Below, piece by piece: positions 1-7,991 of a stretch of DNA of 49,987 bases. A program made the translations under genes and the position numbers. The notes under the pieces are model-generated. The model did no database searches and was not told the origin of the DNA. It saw only the letters and a program-made list of their open reading frames with translations. This stretch comes from Alkalibacterium kapii (GTDB lineage Bacteria > Bacillota > Bacilli > Lactobacillales > Carnobacteriaceae_A), in the NCBI RefSeq assembly GCF_007988865.1, contig NZ_BJUY01000012.1, positions 1-49,987 on the forward strand, written 5' to 3'. Within the stretch, counting starts at the first letter, position 1. The number at the start of each line of letters is the position of its first letter.

Positions 1-10
1 TTTCGCTCGG

Positions 11-108
11 GAAAATGCAGACTCAGACGACAAGTGGCCGGTGAGTTCGACATTTCGTACAAGAAAGTGCAGACTCACCACGAAGTTAACTATTGAGCAT
101 GATAGTTA
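11..108. repeat. Short repeat and hairpin at the window edge
   Basis: No gene is visible in the first 208 bases. A 15-base unit at 11-25 recurs with one change at 63-77, both containing TGCAGACTCA, 52 bases apart. GGTGAGT at 40-46 can pair with ACTCACC at 73-79, and TAACTAT at 87-93 can pair with ATAGTTA at 102-108. Neither stem has a T-run, so they are not convincing terminators. The structure could be the end of a dispersed repeat, but no second copy is visible in the window. Confidence 0.35.
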
Positions 109-208
109 CTCAAGTAAAACAAACAATTATCGTTTTCTTAGTTGTCAATACAGGTGTACAAACTTGAAAAAGTTATCATATCAATTACTGGTCCCAACCA
201 TTACATTA

Positions 209-685
209 TCATGAATCTTTGGTGTATTTATTAGTCAAATCAGTGCGCACAATCAATACATCACACTCAGCTTGACGAATAACGTATTCAGAAACGGAGC
301 CGACAAATATACGTTCAACAGCATTCAGACCTGTAGCGCCAAGCATAATCAAATCGATATCTTCTGCTTCAGGAATTTGTTTTGCGATCATTATTTTAGG
401 AGAACCGTATTCCAGGACTTTTTTTATATGCGTCAAGCCTTCTTTTTCGGCGTATTCCTTGTAATCGTTCAAAGTATTTTTTGCTTCTTCTCGAGCATTG
501 TCAGCAATCGATCCATCAAACGTACTGAATGACTGATAAGCCCGCGTATCAATGACATGAGCAAGAACAAGCACAGCATCGTTTCTTTTAGCTACTTCCA
601 CAGCCTTCTTGAAAGCTTTTTCCGCCTGCGATGAACCATCTATAGCTACTAATATTTTATTATATTCTTGTAACATATCAAACAC
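209..685 (-). CDS. Universal stress protein, UspA family
   Basis: Small cytoplasmic single-domain UspA protein (about 155-158 aa), a family that binds ATP and helps stress survival. It opens with the typical strand KILVAIDGS and ends with the nucleotide-binding signature G-2x-G-9x-G-S (GATG...VGSVSEY) followed by CDVLIVR. Two starts are possible: GTG at 685, about 6 bases after AAAGGA, or ATG at 676. Homologues commonly start near the ATG. A minus-strand promoter is likely just upstream (TATAAT at 715-710). The next feature upstream on the same strand is the 6S RNA gene with its terminator, so this gene is probably monocistronic. The physiological role is not deducible from sequence. Confidence 0.9.
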   Translation of the reverse strand: MFDMLQEYNKILVAIDGSSQAEKAFKKAVEVAKRNDAVLVLAHVIDTRAYQSFSTFDGSIADNAREEAKNTLNDYKEYAEKEGLTHIKKVLEYGSPKIMIAKQIPEAEDIDLIMLGATGLNAVERIFVGSVSEYVIRQAECDVLIVRTDLTNKYTKDS

Positions 686-709
686 AACCCTTCCTTTTAT
701 CTTACTTCT

Positions 710-715
710 ATTATA
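710..715 (-). promoter_or_regulatory. Probable -10 box for the universal stress gene
   Basis: On the minus strand a perfect TATAAT lies about 25 bases before the start codon. The -35 region is poor (around TTAGGT), so the promoter may be weak or need an activator. Confidence 0.4.
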
Positions 716-739
716 CTGAAAAAGAGAAAAATAACCTAA

Positions 740-773
740 TAAAAAAGAGCCGGGACATAAAAGTCCTGACTCT
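740..773 (-). terminator. Intrinsic terminator of the 6S RNA gene
   Basis: A hairpin pairs 746-756 (AGAGCCGGGAC on the plus strand) with 763-773 (GTCCTGACTCT), with one mismatch, one G-U pair and a 6-base loop. On the minus strand it is followed by a run of T. Its core GGGAC-loop-AGTCCTGAC is the same as in the terminator at 7992-8026. Confidence 0.7.
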
Positions 774-784
774 CTTTACTTATC

Positions 785-985
785 TAAGTATAAGAAATCC
801 GATGGTGCCGGTTGAATGCCATGTTAGGTTGAACCCGCTATTGGCAGGTGGGCTTCACCAGAAAAATATTTGACTTCCAAGTGATAAGGCATGTCAGCAA
901 TTTTTCCTTTAGAATCCCAATGTTTTAATAAAATGTTCGGTCAACACAGTTTGTAGGCATCGCGTACACCTCAGAATTCTTATCC
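785..985 (-). ncRNA. ssrS: 6S RNA (ssrS/bsrA type)
   Basis: About 200 noncoding bases have their own promoter and terminator. 6S RNA binds the housekeeping RNA polymerase holoenzyme and mimics an open promoter. The two ends pair into a long closing stem: minus-strand ATAAGAATTCTGAGGTG (983-967) faces CACCATCGGATTTCTTAT (807-790) with few mismatches. The interior carries a GGTGAAGCC segment and a GCGGGTTCAACC segment, as I recall from Firmicute 6S RNAs. In B. subtilis bsrA lies near yrvN (rarA), and here the gene is directly downstream of rarA on the same strand. Structure and synteny agree; the exact mature ends are estimated. Confidence 0.75.
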
Positions 986-987
986 TT

Positions 988-1016
988 ATATTATCACTCA
1001 GCCGTTATTTAGTCAA
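988..1016 (-). promoter_or_regulatory. Promoter of 6S RNA
   Basis: On the minus strand TTGACT (1016-1011), a 17-base spacer and TATAAT-like TAATAT (993-988) form a near-consensus housekeeping promoter. Transcription would start close to 983-981, exactly where the closing stem of the 6S fold begins. Confidence 0.75.
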
Positions 1017-1044
1017 TGATGAGTGCTCAATAAACACAAATATT

Positions 1045-2310
1045 TTATTTATTGTCATATCTAGCCAGTTGGTTCTTTAAAGCATTTTCAAATTTAGAAG
1101 TTTCTGAAGGTTCGTAATACTTTTTACTTTTTATGCTGTCTGGAAGGTACTGTTGCTTGATCCAATGGTCTTCATGATTATGAGGATATTTATAATTGAC
1201 GCCGCTGCCCAACTCTTTTGCTCCTTGATAGTGGGCATCTTTAAGATGAGCTGGAATATCTCCGGAAAGACCATTTCTGACATCCTGCAATGCGCTATCT
1301 ACAGCACTGATAGCACTGTTGGACTTAGGTGATAAGCACATTTCGATCACTGCATTAGCTAAAGGGATGCGCGCTTCAGGAAATCCTATTTTCTCGGCAG
1401 CTTCAGCAGCAGTCACAACGCGGGCGACGCCAGCTGGATTGGCTAGACCGATGTCTTCGTAAGCAGTGACGATTAATCGGCGAATAATTACTTTTAATTC
1501 TCCTGCTTCAATCAAACGAGCCAGGTAATGAAGAGCGGCGTGGACGTCGCTCCCACGTATGGATTTTTGAAATGCTGAAATAGCGTTGTAATGGGCATCC
1601 CCATCTTTATCATGGGTCAAAGATTTTTTTTGTAGGCATTCTTCAGCGATTTCTTTTGTAATAACGATAGAGCCATCTTCGTTAGGTGCTGTTGATTTTA
1701 CTGCTAATTCTAATGCATTCAAAGCGCTTCTCAAATCTCCCTGAGTTGCACTGGCAAAGTATTCCAGTACATTTTCTTCTACGGTTAGAGAGAAATTACC
1801 AAGTCCATTTTCCTCATCATTTATAGCTCTACGCAAAGCAGTCTGAATATCACTGTGCGTTAAAGGCTTTAATTCAAATATTTGTGCCCGACTTCTTATT
1901 GCCGGATGGATCGATATATATGGATTTTCAGTCGTCGCACCAATCAGCACGATTCGTCCATTTTCAAGATGGGGGAGTAAAAAGTCCTGTTTTGGTTTAT
2001 CCAGTCGGTGCACCTCATCAAGCAGTAAGATAACGGTCCCACTCATTTTTGCTTCTTCCACAACGATTTCTAAATCTTTTTTCTTATCAGTGGCTGCGTT
2101 CAGTGTTCGGAAGGCATATTTAGTGGAACCGGCTATAGCACTGGCTATGCTCGTCTTTCCTATTCCTGGTGGACCATATAAAATCATAGAAGAAAGTTGT
2201 CTTGCCTTTACCATTCTCCAGATAATTTTATTTTCTCCGACAAGATGTGCCTGTCCAACGATGGTATCAATTGATTTTGGCCTCATGCGATAGGCTAATG
2301 GTTTGTTCAA
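1045..2310 (-). CDS. rarA: Replication-associated recombination protein RarA (MgsA/YrvN)
   Basis: AAA+ ATPase related to clamp loaders that acts at stalled replication forks and interacts with single-strand binding protein. Counting from the chosen start, Walker A GPPGIGKT is at about 46-53 and Walker B LLLDEVHR at about 95-102. The C-terminal half carries the MgsA-type tetramerisation region (EARIPLANAVIEM...). I chose TTG at 2310 because AAGGAG lies 7 bases upstream and the product then begins NKPLAYRMRPK, as family members do. An in-frame ATG at 2376 would add 22 unlikely residues and lacks a ribosome site. The result is 421 aa, normal for the family. Confidence 0.92.
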   Translation of the reverse strand: MNKPLAYRMRPKSIDTIVGQAHLVGENKIIWRMVKARQLSSMILYGPPGIGKTSIASAIAGSTKYAFRTLNAATDKKKDLEIVVEEAKMSGTVILLLDEVHRLDKPKQDFLLPHLENGRIVLIGATTENPYISIHPAIRSRAQIFELKPLTHSDIQTALRRAINDEENGLGNFSLTVEENVLEYFASATQGDLRSALNALELAVKSTAPNEDGSIVITKEIAEECLQKKSLTHDKDGDAHYNAISAFQKSIRGSDVHAALHYLARLIEAGELKVIIRRLIVTAYEDIGLANPAGVARVVTAAEAAEKIGFPEARIPLANAVIEMCLSPKSNSAISAVDSALQDVRNGLSGDIPAHLKDAHYQGAKELGSGVNYKYPHNHEDHWIKQQYLPDSIKSKKYYEPSETSKFENALKNQLARYDNK

Positions 2311-2352
2311 TCGTATTCTCCTTATAAAAATTGCTTGATTTCGAGTGACATT

Positions 2353-2361
2353 ATTATAGCA
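2353..2361 (-). promoter_or_regulatory. Probable extended -10 promoter of rarA
   Basis: On the minus strand TGCTATAAT occurs about 43 bases before the TTG start, an extended -10 element. No good -35 box is seen. It is back to back with the gshF promoter. Confidence 0.4.
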
Positions 2362-2447
2362 TTCTTTTTCGGACAATAAAATGTAAGATGACGATGATCG
2401 GTGGTCAACAGAGATATATTTGTGTTGGTAAAGGTGTTTTGTGATAT

Positions 2448-2456
2448 GCTATAATT
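2448..2456 (+). promoter_or_regulatory. Extended -10 promoter of gshF
   Basis: TGCTATAAT at 2448-2456 is a perfect extended -10. A TTGGTA about 19 bases upstream may serve as a poor -35. The predicted RNA would begin near 2463, 30 bases before gshF. Confidence 0.55.
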
Positions 2457-2492
2457 TAATGTGAAAGCTTAATAGATAAGAGGAAGTATAAA

Positions 2493-4760
2493 ATGAATCT
2501 AAAAAATATAATTACAAACAACCATCTTGAAGCTCATTTTAAAAAAGGGTATTTTGGCATCGAGAAAGAAGGCCTCAGAACAGATGAAAAAGGTAATCTG
2601 GCTATGACTGACCATCCGAAAGCTTTTGGGAGTCGCAGCCATCATCCTTATGTGCAGACAGATTTTAGTGAAGCACAGCTCGAACTGGTCACACCCCCTC
2701 AAGAAACCCTAGCGCACCAGTATGAGTGGTTGAAAGCATTACATGATGTGGTCAATCAAACGATTGCTGAAGATGAATTTTTGTGGCCGTTCAGCATGGC
2801 AAACATTCTGCCGGAAGAAGCTTGGATACCTATAATAAAAGTAAATGATCAGAGTGAAATGAGATACCGGGAAAAACTTGCGGAAAAATATGGTAAAAAG
2901 AAACAGATGATAAGTGGTGTCCACTTTAATTTTTCATTTACAACTGAACTGCTTGATTTGATAAATAAACACAGTGACTCAGATACGACCAGGAGCGAAT
3001 GGGTAAATGATATCTATCTAAAAATGTCCCGAAACTTTTTCAGATATCAGTGGATCCTGACGTATTTATTTGGGGCTTCCCCAGTCAGTCATCCTTCCTT
3101 ACTGGATAGTAGTGGAATAGGACCGGTCAGAAGCCTTAGAAACAGTAAATACGGCTATCATAATACATTCAGTAAAAATGTGTCTTATGAATCCATTGAA
3201 AATTATATACGTGATATTGAAGAATTAGTTGAAAAAGAGATCTTATATGAGGAAAGAGAATATTATGGATCGTCTCGTTTAAGAGGAACAGGAAAAAATG
3301 TTCGACATTTGTTGAATAATGGCACACGTTACGTTGAACTCCGGTCTTTTGACCTCAATCCATTTAATCCAATGGGTTTTTCCTATGAACAATCGTTATT
3401 CGTGCATGCATTTTTACTGACAATGGTGTGGATGGATGAGGATAATAGAGACGAAGATATAAAAAGAGGCTTAGAAATGAATGCAGAAACGTCTCTTGAG
3501 AATCCTTATAGTTACTCTAAGTTTAAAGAAGAAGGCCTGTCGATTATTGAAAAAGTAAGAGAAACGAGTCAAGAACTAGCTTTAAATGAGGAATACACTC
3601 CTGCTATTGATAAAGCGACACACTTATTTCATCACCCAGAAGAAACATTGTCAGCAAAGGTTATGGATAAGTTGAAAAGTAATTATTCGTATATTGAACT
3701 TGGAAACGAACTAGGTAAAAAACACAAGCAGCTCTCTATGGAAAAACCATTTCTACTAAGTGGTTTTGAATCGATGGAAATGAGTACGCAACTTTTGATG
3801 TTTGATGCTTTACAGTTAGGTATAAAAACAGAAGTCCTTGACGCAAATGATCAGTTCTTAGCTTTTGATTATAAAGGGAAAAAAGAATATGTCAGAAATG
3901 GAAATATGACTTCTAAAGATTCTTATATCTCACACTGGATAATGGCAAACAAAACAGTGACAAAAAAACTGCTGAGAAAAAACAACTTTTCTGTTCCTGA
4001 TGGCAGTGAGTTTTCTGATTTGGAAGAGGCAGAAAATTATTATGACATAGCAACTGAGAAAGCTTTCGTTATAAAACCTAAATCAACAAATTACGGTGTA
4101 GGCATCACTATTTTCAAACAGAAGCCAAAAAAAGCCGACTATTTAGAAGCGTTAAACTTTGCTTTCAAAGAAGACGACAGCATTCTTATTGAAGAGTACA
4201 TTGAAGGGTCAGAATATCGCTTTTTTGTATTGAATGGAAAAGTCGAAGCAGTATTGTTTCGTGAGCCAGCTAATATTGTAGGTGACGGGAAGCACAGTGT
4301 TGAAGAATTAATAAACATTAAAAATCAGCACCCTTACCGAGGAGAAAAGCATCGGGCACCATTAGCTAAAATCAATATAGGTGAATTGGAAGCTATGATG
4401 CTTAAAGAGCAAGGATATACTTTTGATAGTATTATAGACAAGGATAAAAAAGTGTACCTGCGGGAAAATTCAAATATTTCAACAGGCGGAGATCCGATTG
4501 ATGTAACTGATGACATGCACGCAAGTTACAAAGTTGTAGCTGAAGAAATCGCACGTACATTGGATGTTAAAGTAACCGGATTGGATCTGATCATTCCGGA
4601 ACTTTTTAGACCCAGTTCAAAAAACAACAAAGGTTATAGTGTTATCGAAGCAAACTTTAATCCAGCGATGAATATGCATGCTTATGTGGAGAAAGGAAAA
4701 GGCAGGCGTTTATCAATGAAAGTGCTGGAAATGTTATATCCCAATGTCGAACTCTCTTAA
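2493..4760 (+). CDS. gshF: Bifunctional glutamate-cysteine ligase / glutathione synthetase GshF
   Basis: One polypeptide makes glutathione in two ATP-dependent steps: glutamate to cysteine, then glycine. The N-terminal ligase module begins GYFGIEKEGLRTD at about 19-31. An ATP-grasp module fills roughly residues 490-750, with VIEANFNPAMNMHAY near its end. The 755-aa length is typical of the fused form found in many lactic acid bacteria and other Firmicutes. AGAGGAAG precedes the ATG. The stop is 14 bases before the cysteine desulfurase gene, so both are probably co-transcribed and draw on the same cysteine pool. In B. subtilis the regulator cymR occupies the position between rarA and yrvO. Confidence 0.95.
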   Translation: MNLKNIITNNHLEAHFKKGYFGIEKEGLRTDEKGNLAMTDHPKAFGSRSHHPYVQTDFSEAQLELVTPPQETLAHQYEWLKALHDVVNQTIAEDEFLWPFSMANILPEEAWIPIIKVNDQSEMRYREKLAEKYGKKKQMISGVHFNFSFTTELLDLINKHSDSDTTRSEWVNDIYLKMSRNFFRYQWILTYLFGASPVSHPSLLDSSGIGPVRSLRNSKYGYHNTFSKNVSYESIENYIRDIEELVEKEILYEEREYYGSSRLRGTGKNVRHLLNNGTRYVELRSFDLNPFNPMGFSYEQSLFVHAFLLTMVWMDEDNRDEDIKRGLEMNAETSLENPYSYSKFKEEGLSIIEKVRETSQELALNEEYTPAIDKATHLFHHPEETLSAKVMDKLKSNYSYIELGNELGKKHKQLSMEKPFLLSGFESMEMSTQLLMFDALQLGIKTEVLDANDQFLAFDYKGKKEYVRNGNMTSKDSYISHWIMANKTVTKKLLRKNNFSVPDGSEFSDLEEAENYYDIATEKAFVIKPKSTNYGVGITIFKQKPKKADYLEALNFAFKEDDSILIEEYIEGSEYRFFVLNGKVEAVLFREPANIVGDGKHSVEELINIKNQHPYRGEKHRAPLAKINIGELEAMMLKEQGYTFDSIIDKDKKVYLRENSNISTGGDPIDVTDDMHASYKVVAEEIARTLDVKVTGLDLIIPELFRPSSKNNKGYSVIEANFNPAMNMHAYVEKGKGRRLSMKVLEMLYPNVELS

Positions 4761-4774
4761 TTTAGAAAGGATAA

Positions 4775-5932
4775 ATGATGAGTGAAACGATTTATTTAGA
4801 TCATGCGGCCACAACACCCATGCACCCTGAAGTGATAGAAGTTATGTATGAAACGATGAAGAAGCATTTTGGAAATGCGTCAAGCATCCATCAGCTGGGA
4901 CGTGAAAGCAGAGGAATCATAGAAGAAGCGCGCAGAACATTTGCTGAAAGCATCCACGCTCGATCTCAAGAAATCATTATCACTAGTGGAGGAACAGAAA
5001 GTGACAATATAGCCATTTTGAAGTCTGTGGAAAAGCTTAAAGGGAATCATATCATTACAACAGCAATAGAACACCCGGCTGTACTGGAGCCTTTAAAATA
5101 TTTAAGTGAACAAGGTTATGATATCACTTATCTGCCTGTTAATGAAAAGGGTCAAGTGACTCTTGAACAAATAAAAAATGCCGTCCGGCAAGAGACTGTT
5201 CTTGTCTCTATTATGTATGGAAATAATGAAATAGGCAGCCTTATGCCAATACAAGAAATAGGCCAGTATCTAAAAGAAGTTGATCCCAAAATTATATTTC
5301 ATACGGACGCCGTGCAAGCCTATGGAACTGAAGATATCGATGTTAAAGCGTCTGAAATCGATTTGCTGTCAGTATCAGCGCATAAAATCAATGGACCTAA
5401 GGGTATAGGATTTTTATACAAAAGTGACAACATTACTTTGAACCCCCTGATAAGAGGAGGAGAGCAGGAAAAAAATATGCGAGCTGGAACAGAGAACTTG
5501 CCGGCAATCGCTGGATTTAAAAAGGCCGTTGAATTGAGAAAAGACAATAAAGAAGAATTAAAAGCGACAAATCTTTATTTTAAAAAATTATTGCTCAGCA
5601 AACTGAAAGAAAACCATGTAGACTTCAGTATCAATGGTTCTATCGAAGGAAGTCTGGCACATATAATAAGCCTGCATTTAACAGGTGTCCCATCCAGTAA
5701 GCTGCTCATTCACTTGGATTTAGCAAATATAGCAGTCTCTACCGGATCAGCTTGTTCAGCCGGGACTGTGGGTCCAAGTCATGTTTTAACCGCTTTGCAT
5801 GGTGAAGACGATCCGGCGATAGGAGAGACCTTACGTATAAGCTTTGGCATAGGTGTCAAGGAAGAAGATATAATGAAAACAGTGGATAAAATCAAACAGG
5901 CAGTTGTTTTTTTGAAAAACAAAAAAGTATAA
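4775..5932 (+). CDS. yrvO: Cysteine desulfurase (NifS/IscS family, YrvO-like)
   Basis: PLP enzyme that removes sulfur from cysteine and hands it on as a persulfide. The PLP lysine is K204 in SVSAHKINGPKG, and the persulfide cysteine is C327 in STGSACSAG. The N-terminus YLDHAATTP is typical. In B. subtilis YrvO feeds MnmA for tRNA 2-thiouridine and the genes are adjacent. Here an IS110-family element and a DUF1831-like gene stand between yrvO and mnmA. Two consecutive ATGs (4775 and 4778) follow AGAAAGG; the second has the better spacing. 385 aa is the normal length. There is no terminator between the gene and the insertion element. Confidence 0.93.
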   Translation: MMSETIYLDHAATTPMHPEVIEVMYETMKKHFGNASSIHQLGRESRGIIEEARRTFAESIHARSQEIIITSGGTESDNIAILKSVEKLKGNHIITTAIEHPAVLEPLKYLSEQGYDITYLPVNEKGQVTLEQIKNAVRQETVLVSIMYGNNEIGSLMPIQEIGQYLKEVDPKIIFHTDAVQAYGTEDIDVKASEIDLLSVSAHKINGPKGIGFLYKSDNITLNPLIRGGEQEKNMRAGTENLPAIAGFKKAVELRKDNKEELKATNLYFKKLLLSKLKENHVDFSINGSIEGSLAHIISLHLTGVPSSKLLIHLDLANIAVSTGSACSAGTVGPSHVLTALHGEDDPAIGETLRISFGIGVKEEDIMKTVDKIKQAVVFLKNKKV

Positions 5933-6087
5933 TAAAATAAATAAGGATAAAAGCCAGCTATAAAGATGTCAAGGAATAAGTTAGATAAGTAGGTGAATAT
6001 TCCAAATAAATATTCAGATAGTACAGAGAAATTTAATTTTTAAAAAAGGGCAACCCAAAGAAGCCTTTAAAAGGCTGTTTTAAAAAA

Positions 6088-7296
6088 TTAATTATCTTTT
6101 AAGTCAGGATTGATATGGATTTCATAGGGCTTTTCTTTTGTCCAAACCGCGAAGATGATATTGACAAGCTTCCGACACACAGCTCCAATAGCTGTTCCAT
6201 GATGCTTTCCGCGTTTTCGTAAGTTTTGGTAATACAGAGATAGCGCTGGATCACGATTAGAAGCGATGAAGGCCGCTTGCCAAATAGCTCTACGAAGATA
6301 TGGGGATCCTCGCTTTGAGAGTTTGTTCCTGGTGCCGGTGAAATCACCGGATTGATGAACAGACGCATCTAATCCCGCAAAGGCAAGCAGCTGATTAGGA
6401 CGTTCAAAGCGGTGAATGTCTCCGACTTCGGAGAGAATTACCGCGGCTGTGACGGGCCCAATGCCTGTAATGGTGGTGAGATATTGGTTTTGAGCGTTAA
6501 CCAGTTCAGCCATTTCGTTTTCAATCGTTTTTAATTGTTCTTCTAAAAGAAGAATCTGTTGAAGCAGTAATTGAATTTGAAGTTTGTAGACGTCGGTTGC
6601 GACACGGATTCCAAAGGATTCTTGAGCCAATTCTCTGAGACGATGGACTTTCTCGGTTGATTTTTTTATGGTTAAACGACCACTGCTGGTTTCGTTCAGA
6701 AGGACAATCAACTTCTGAGCGTCAATCTCTAGTAAATCTTCAGGCAAAGGAGATTGAAGTAAGAGTTGAGTCGACGACTTTCCAAACATATCTGAAAAAA
6801 GTTTTTCATATTCAGGAAACACTTGGTCTAAAGAGGCAATTACTTTTCTTTTGAGATCAGAAGTTTGGTCAACGATACTATAACGAAAACGGGATAATTG
6901 CTTTAAGCGAACAATATCTTCAGAAGGCAAATACGGTTGTTCGGGTAGATCCATTCGAACCACTTGTGCGATTAACACGGCATCAATTGTATCCGTTTTT
7001 GTTTTGCGGATATAGAAGTTACGGAGAGTATCAGATTGAATGGGATTAAAAGGAACCACATTAAACTCTAAAGCGGTTAGAAAAGAGAATACAGAAAGCC
7101 AATAATGACCAGTCGCCTCTAACCCAATCATAGCGTTATCAGGTAATAAATCATGGCCATTGATGAATTGTAATAACGTTTCACTGCCGGCTTTCGTGTT
7201 ACTAAACCGTATAGGTTTACCTATGGGCTTTCCTTGTTCGTCAATAATCGCTGCTTCGTGATTTCGTTTACCGATGTCAATACCTACAAAAAACAT
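6088..7296 (-). CDS. IS110-family transposase (DEDD recombinase)
   Basis: 402-aa transposase with an N-terminal RuvC-like DEDD domain: D7 in FVGIDIGK, E60 in GLEATGHY, and D102 and D105 in KTDTIDA. A coiled region follows, then the C-terminal Tnp20 domain with TGIGPVTAA and the catalytic-serine motif KRGSPYLRR (S331). All expected catalytic positions are present, so it looks active. The start is ATG at 7296, 9 bases after AGAAAGG; an in-frame TTG at 7305 abuts the ribosome site and is unlikely. Recent work showed that IS110 enzymes are guided by a bridge RNA encoded in their own noncoding end. The long region upstream fits that arrangement. Confidence 0.95.
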   Translation of the reverse strand: MFFVGIDIGKRNHEAAIIDEQGKPIGKPIRFSNTKAGSETLLQFINGHDLLPDNAMIGLEATGHYWLSVFSFLTALEFNVVPFNPIQSDTLRNFYIRKTKTDTIDAVLIAQVVRMDLPEQPYLPSEDIVRLKQLSRFRYSIVDQTSDLKRKVIASLDQVFPEYEKLFSDMFGKSSTQLLLQSPLPEDLLEIDAQKLIVLLNETSSGRLTIKKSTEKVHRLRELAQESFGIRVATDVYKLQIQLLLQQILLLEEQLKTIENEMAELVNAQNQYLTTITGIGPVTAAVILSEVGDIHRFERPNQLLAFAGLDASVHQSGDFTGTRNKLSKRGSPYLRRAIWQAAFIASNRDPALSLYYQNLRKRGKHHGTAIGAVCRKLVNIIFAVWTKEKPYEIHINPDLKDN

Positions 7297-7329
7297 AAGA
7301 ATCAACCTTTCTAATAAATATTTAGATAG

Positions 7330-7545
7330 GGGTTATCCTCTTATACTCTAGGGACGATATATCCTCGTGTGAGATTCAGAAACATTGTTCTATCCAGCTC
7401 ATACATATACTGTCCGTAGAGAAGAGGCGTCAGTCTTTTTTTGGAAGACATAGCTTCAAGGAGGGAACCTACGACCTCTATCTATACGAAACAAGTATAA
7501 CTCATTCGAGTTATAGGTTTAAGTCAGCCTTAAATGACAAATATA
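7330..7545 (-). ncRNA. Candidate bridge RNA region of the IS110 element
   Basis: About 215 bases directly upstream of the transposase hold no gene but show structure. The clearest part is a perfect 7-bp hairpin, ATAACTC-4-GAGTTAT at 7497-7514, at what would be the 5' end. Irregular complementary segments follow. Known bridge RNAs of the IS110 group are about 180 nt, lie between the left end and the transposase, and carry a 5' stem-loop followed by target- and donor-binding loops. Position, length and first hairpin match. The loops and guide segments could not be assigned by eye. Confidence 0.5.
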
Positions 7546-7601
7546 ATAAAAAAGATTAGCCATTTAAGACTAATCTTATTATACGAGGGAGGAAGAAAAT
7601 T

Positions 7602-7943
7602 TTGGCGACATATAAAAAAGATCAATTATTGGGCAGCAGTGACTATTATAAGGTGCATGAAGAGGCGAAAAGATACACACTGAGGGATAATGGTTTTGTG
7701 GAGAGTAAGAATGGGTCGTTTCAATATGAAAGAACACTTTCTTTGCATACTCAGAATAAAAGTATACCTAAATTGAAAATTGTAGTCTCTAAAGGTATCG
7801 ATGAGTTGAAGTTATCTGCGGTCACCTCAAATGGCTTGAAAAAAGTGGATTTATATAAATCAGATCAGTTAAAAGAAGAACGTGAATTTGCTGAAGGCAT
7901 TATCAAGTCCTTAGTTGACGCTAAAGTACTCGAAAAGGTTTAA
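7602..7943 (+). CDS. DUF1831-like small protein of the tRNA-thiolation locus
   Basis: A 113-aa soluble protein with no signal peptide or membrane segment and mixed charge. It starts at TTG 7602, preceded by the strong ribosome site GAGGGAGGAAG. I recall proteins of this size (DUF1831, mainly in lactobacilli) between cysteine desulfurase and mnmA genes, and the position here fits, but the assignment rests on memory and context. No catalytic motif or cysteine pair is visible. A role around sulfur transfer to tRNA is inference. The insertion element lies directly upstream and has probably cut the gene off from its ancestral promoter. A terminator follows at 7992. Confidence 0.75.
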   Translation: MATYKKDQLLGSSDYYKVHEEAKRYTLRDNGFVESKNGSFQYERTLSLHTQNKSIPKLKIVVSKGIDELKLSAVTSNGLKKVDLYKSDQLKEEREFAEGIIKSLVDAKVLEKV

Positions 7944-7991
7944 AGTATTATTGATACAATCTCTCTTGAGTCAATAATCTATAACTAACTC

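Larger units (their letters stand above)
5950..7555 (-). mobile_element. IS110-family insertion sequence (ends approximate)
   Basis: The element holds one DEDD transposase gene read against the surrounding operon, plus roughly 130 bases downstream and 250 bases upstream of it without genes. IS110 elements lack clear terminal inverted repeats and do not make normal target duplications, so exact ends cannot be read from one copy. My limits rest on the flanking genes: the yrvO stop at 5932 and the ribosome site of the next gene at 7585. A 17-base near-repeat (6005-6021 and 7313-7329, 16 of 17 identical) brackets the transposase. The element appears intact. Confidence 0.75.

Noticed and set aside
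6062-6076. AGCCTTT/AAAGGCT as a transposase terminator
   Set aside because: The loop would be a single base, too tight to form the full stem.
6005-7329. Reading the 17-base repeat as a target-site duplication marking the IS ends
   Set aside because: IS110 elements do not make such duplications, and this would leave only the ribosome site upstream of the transposase.
7554-7577. AGATTAG/CTAATCT hairpin as the IS terminus or a terminator
   Set aside because: It is symmetric and could be host or element sequence; the border cannot be set from one copy.
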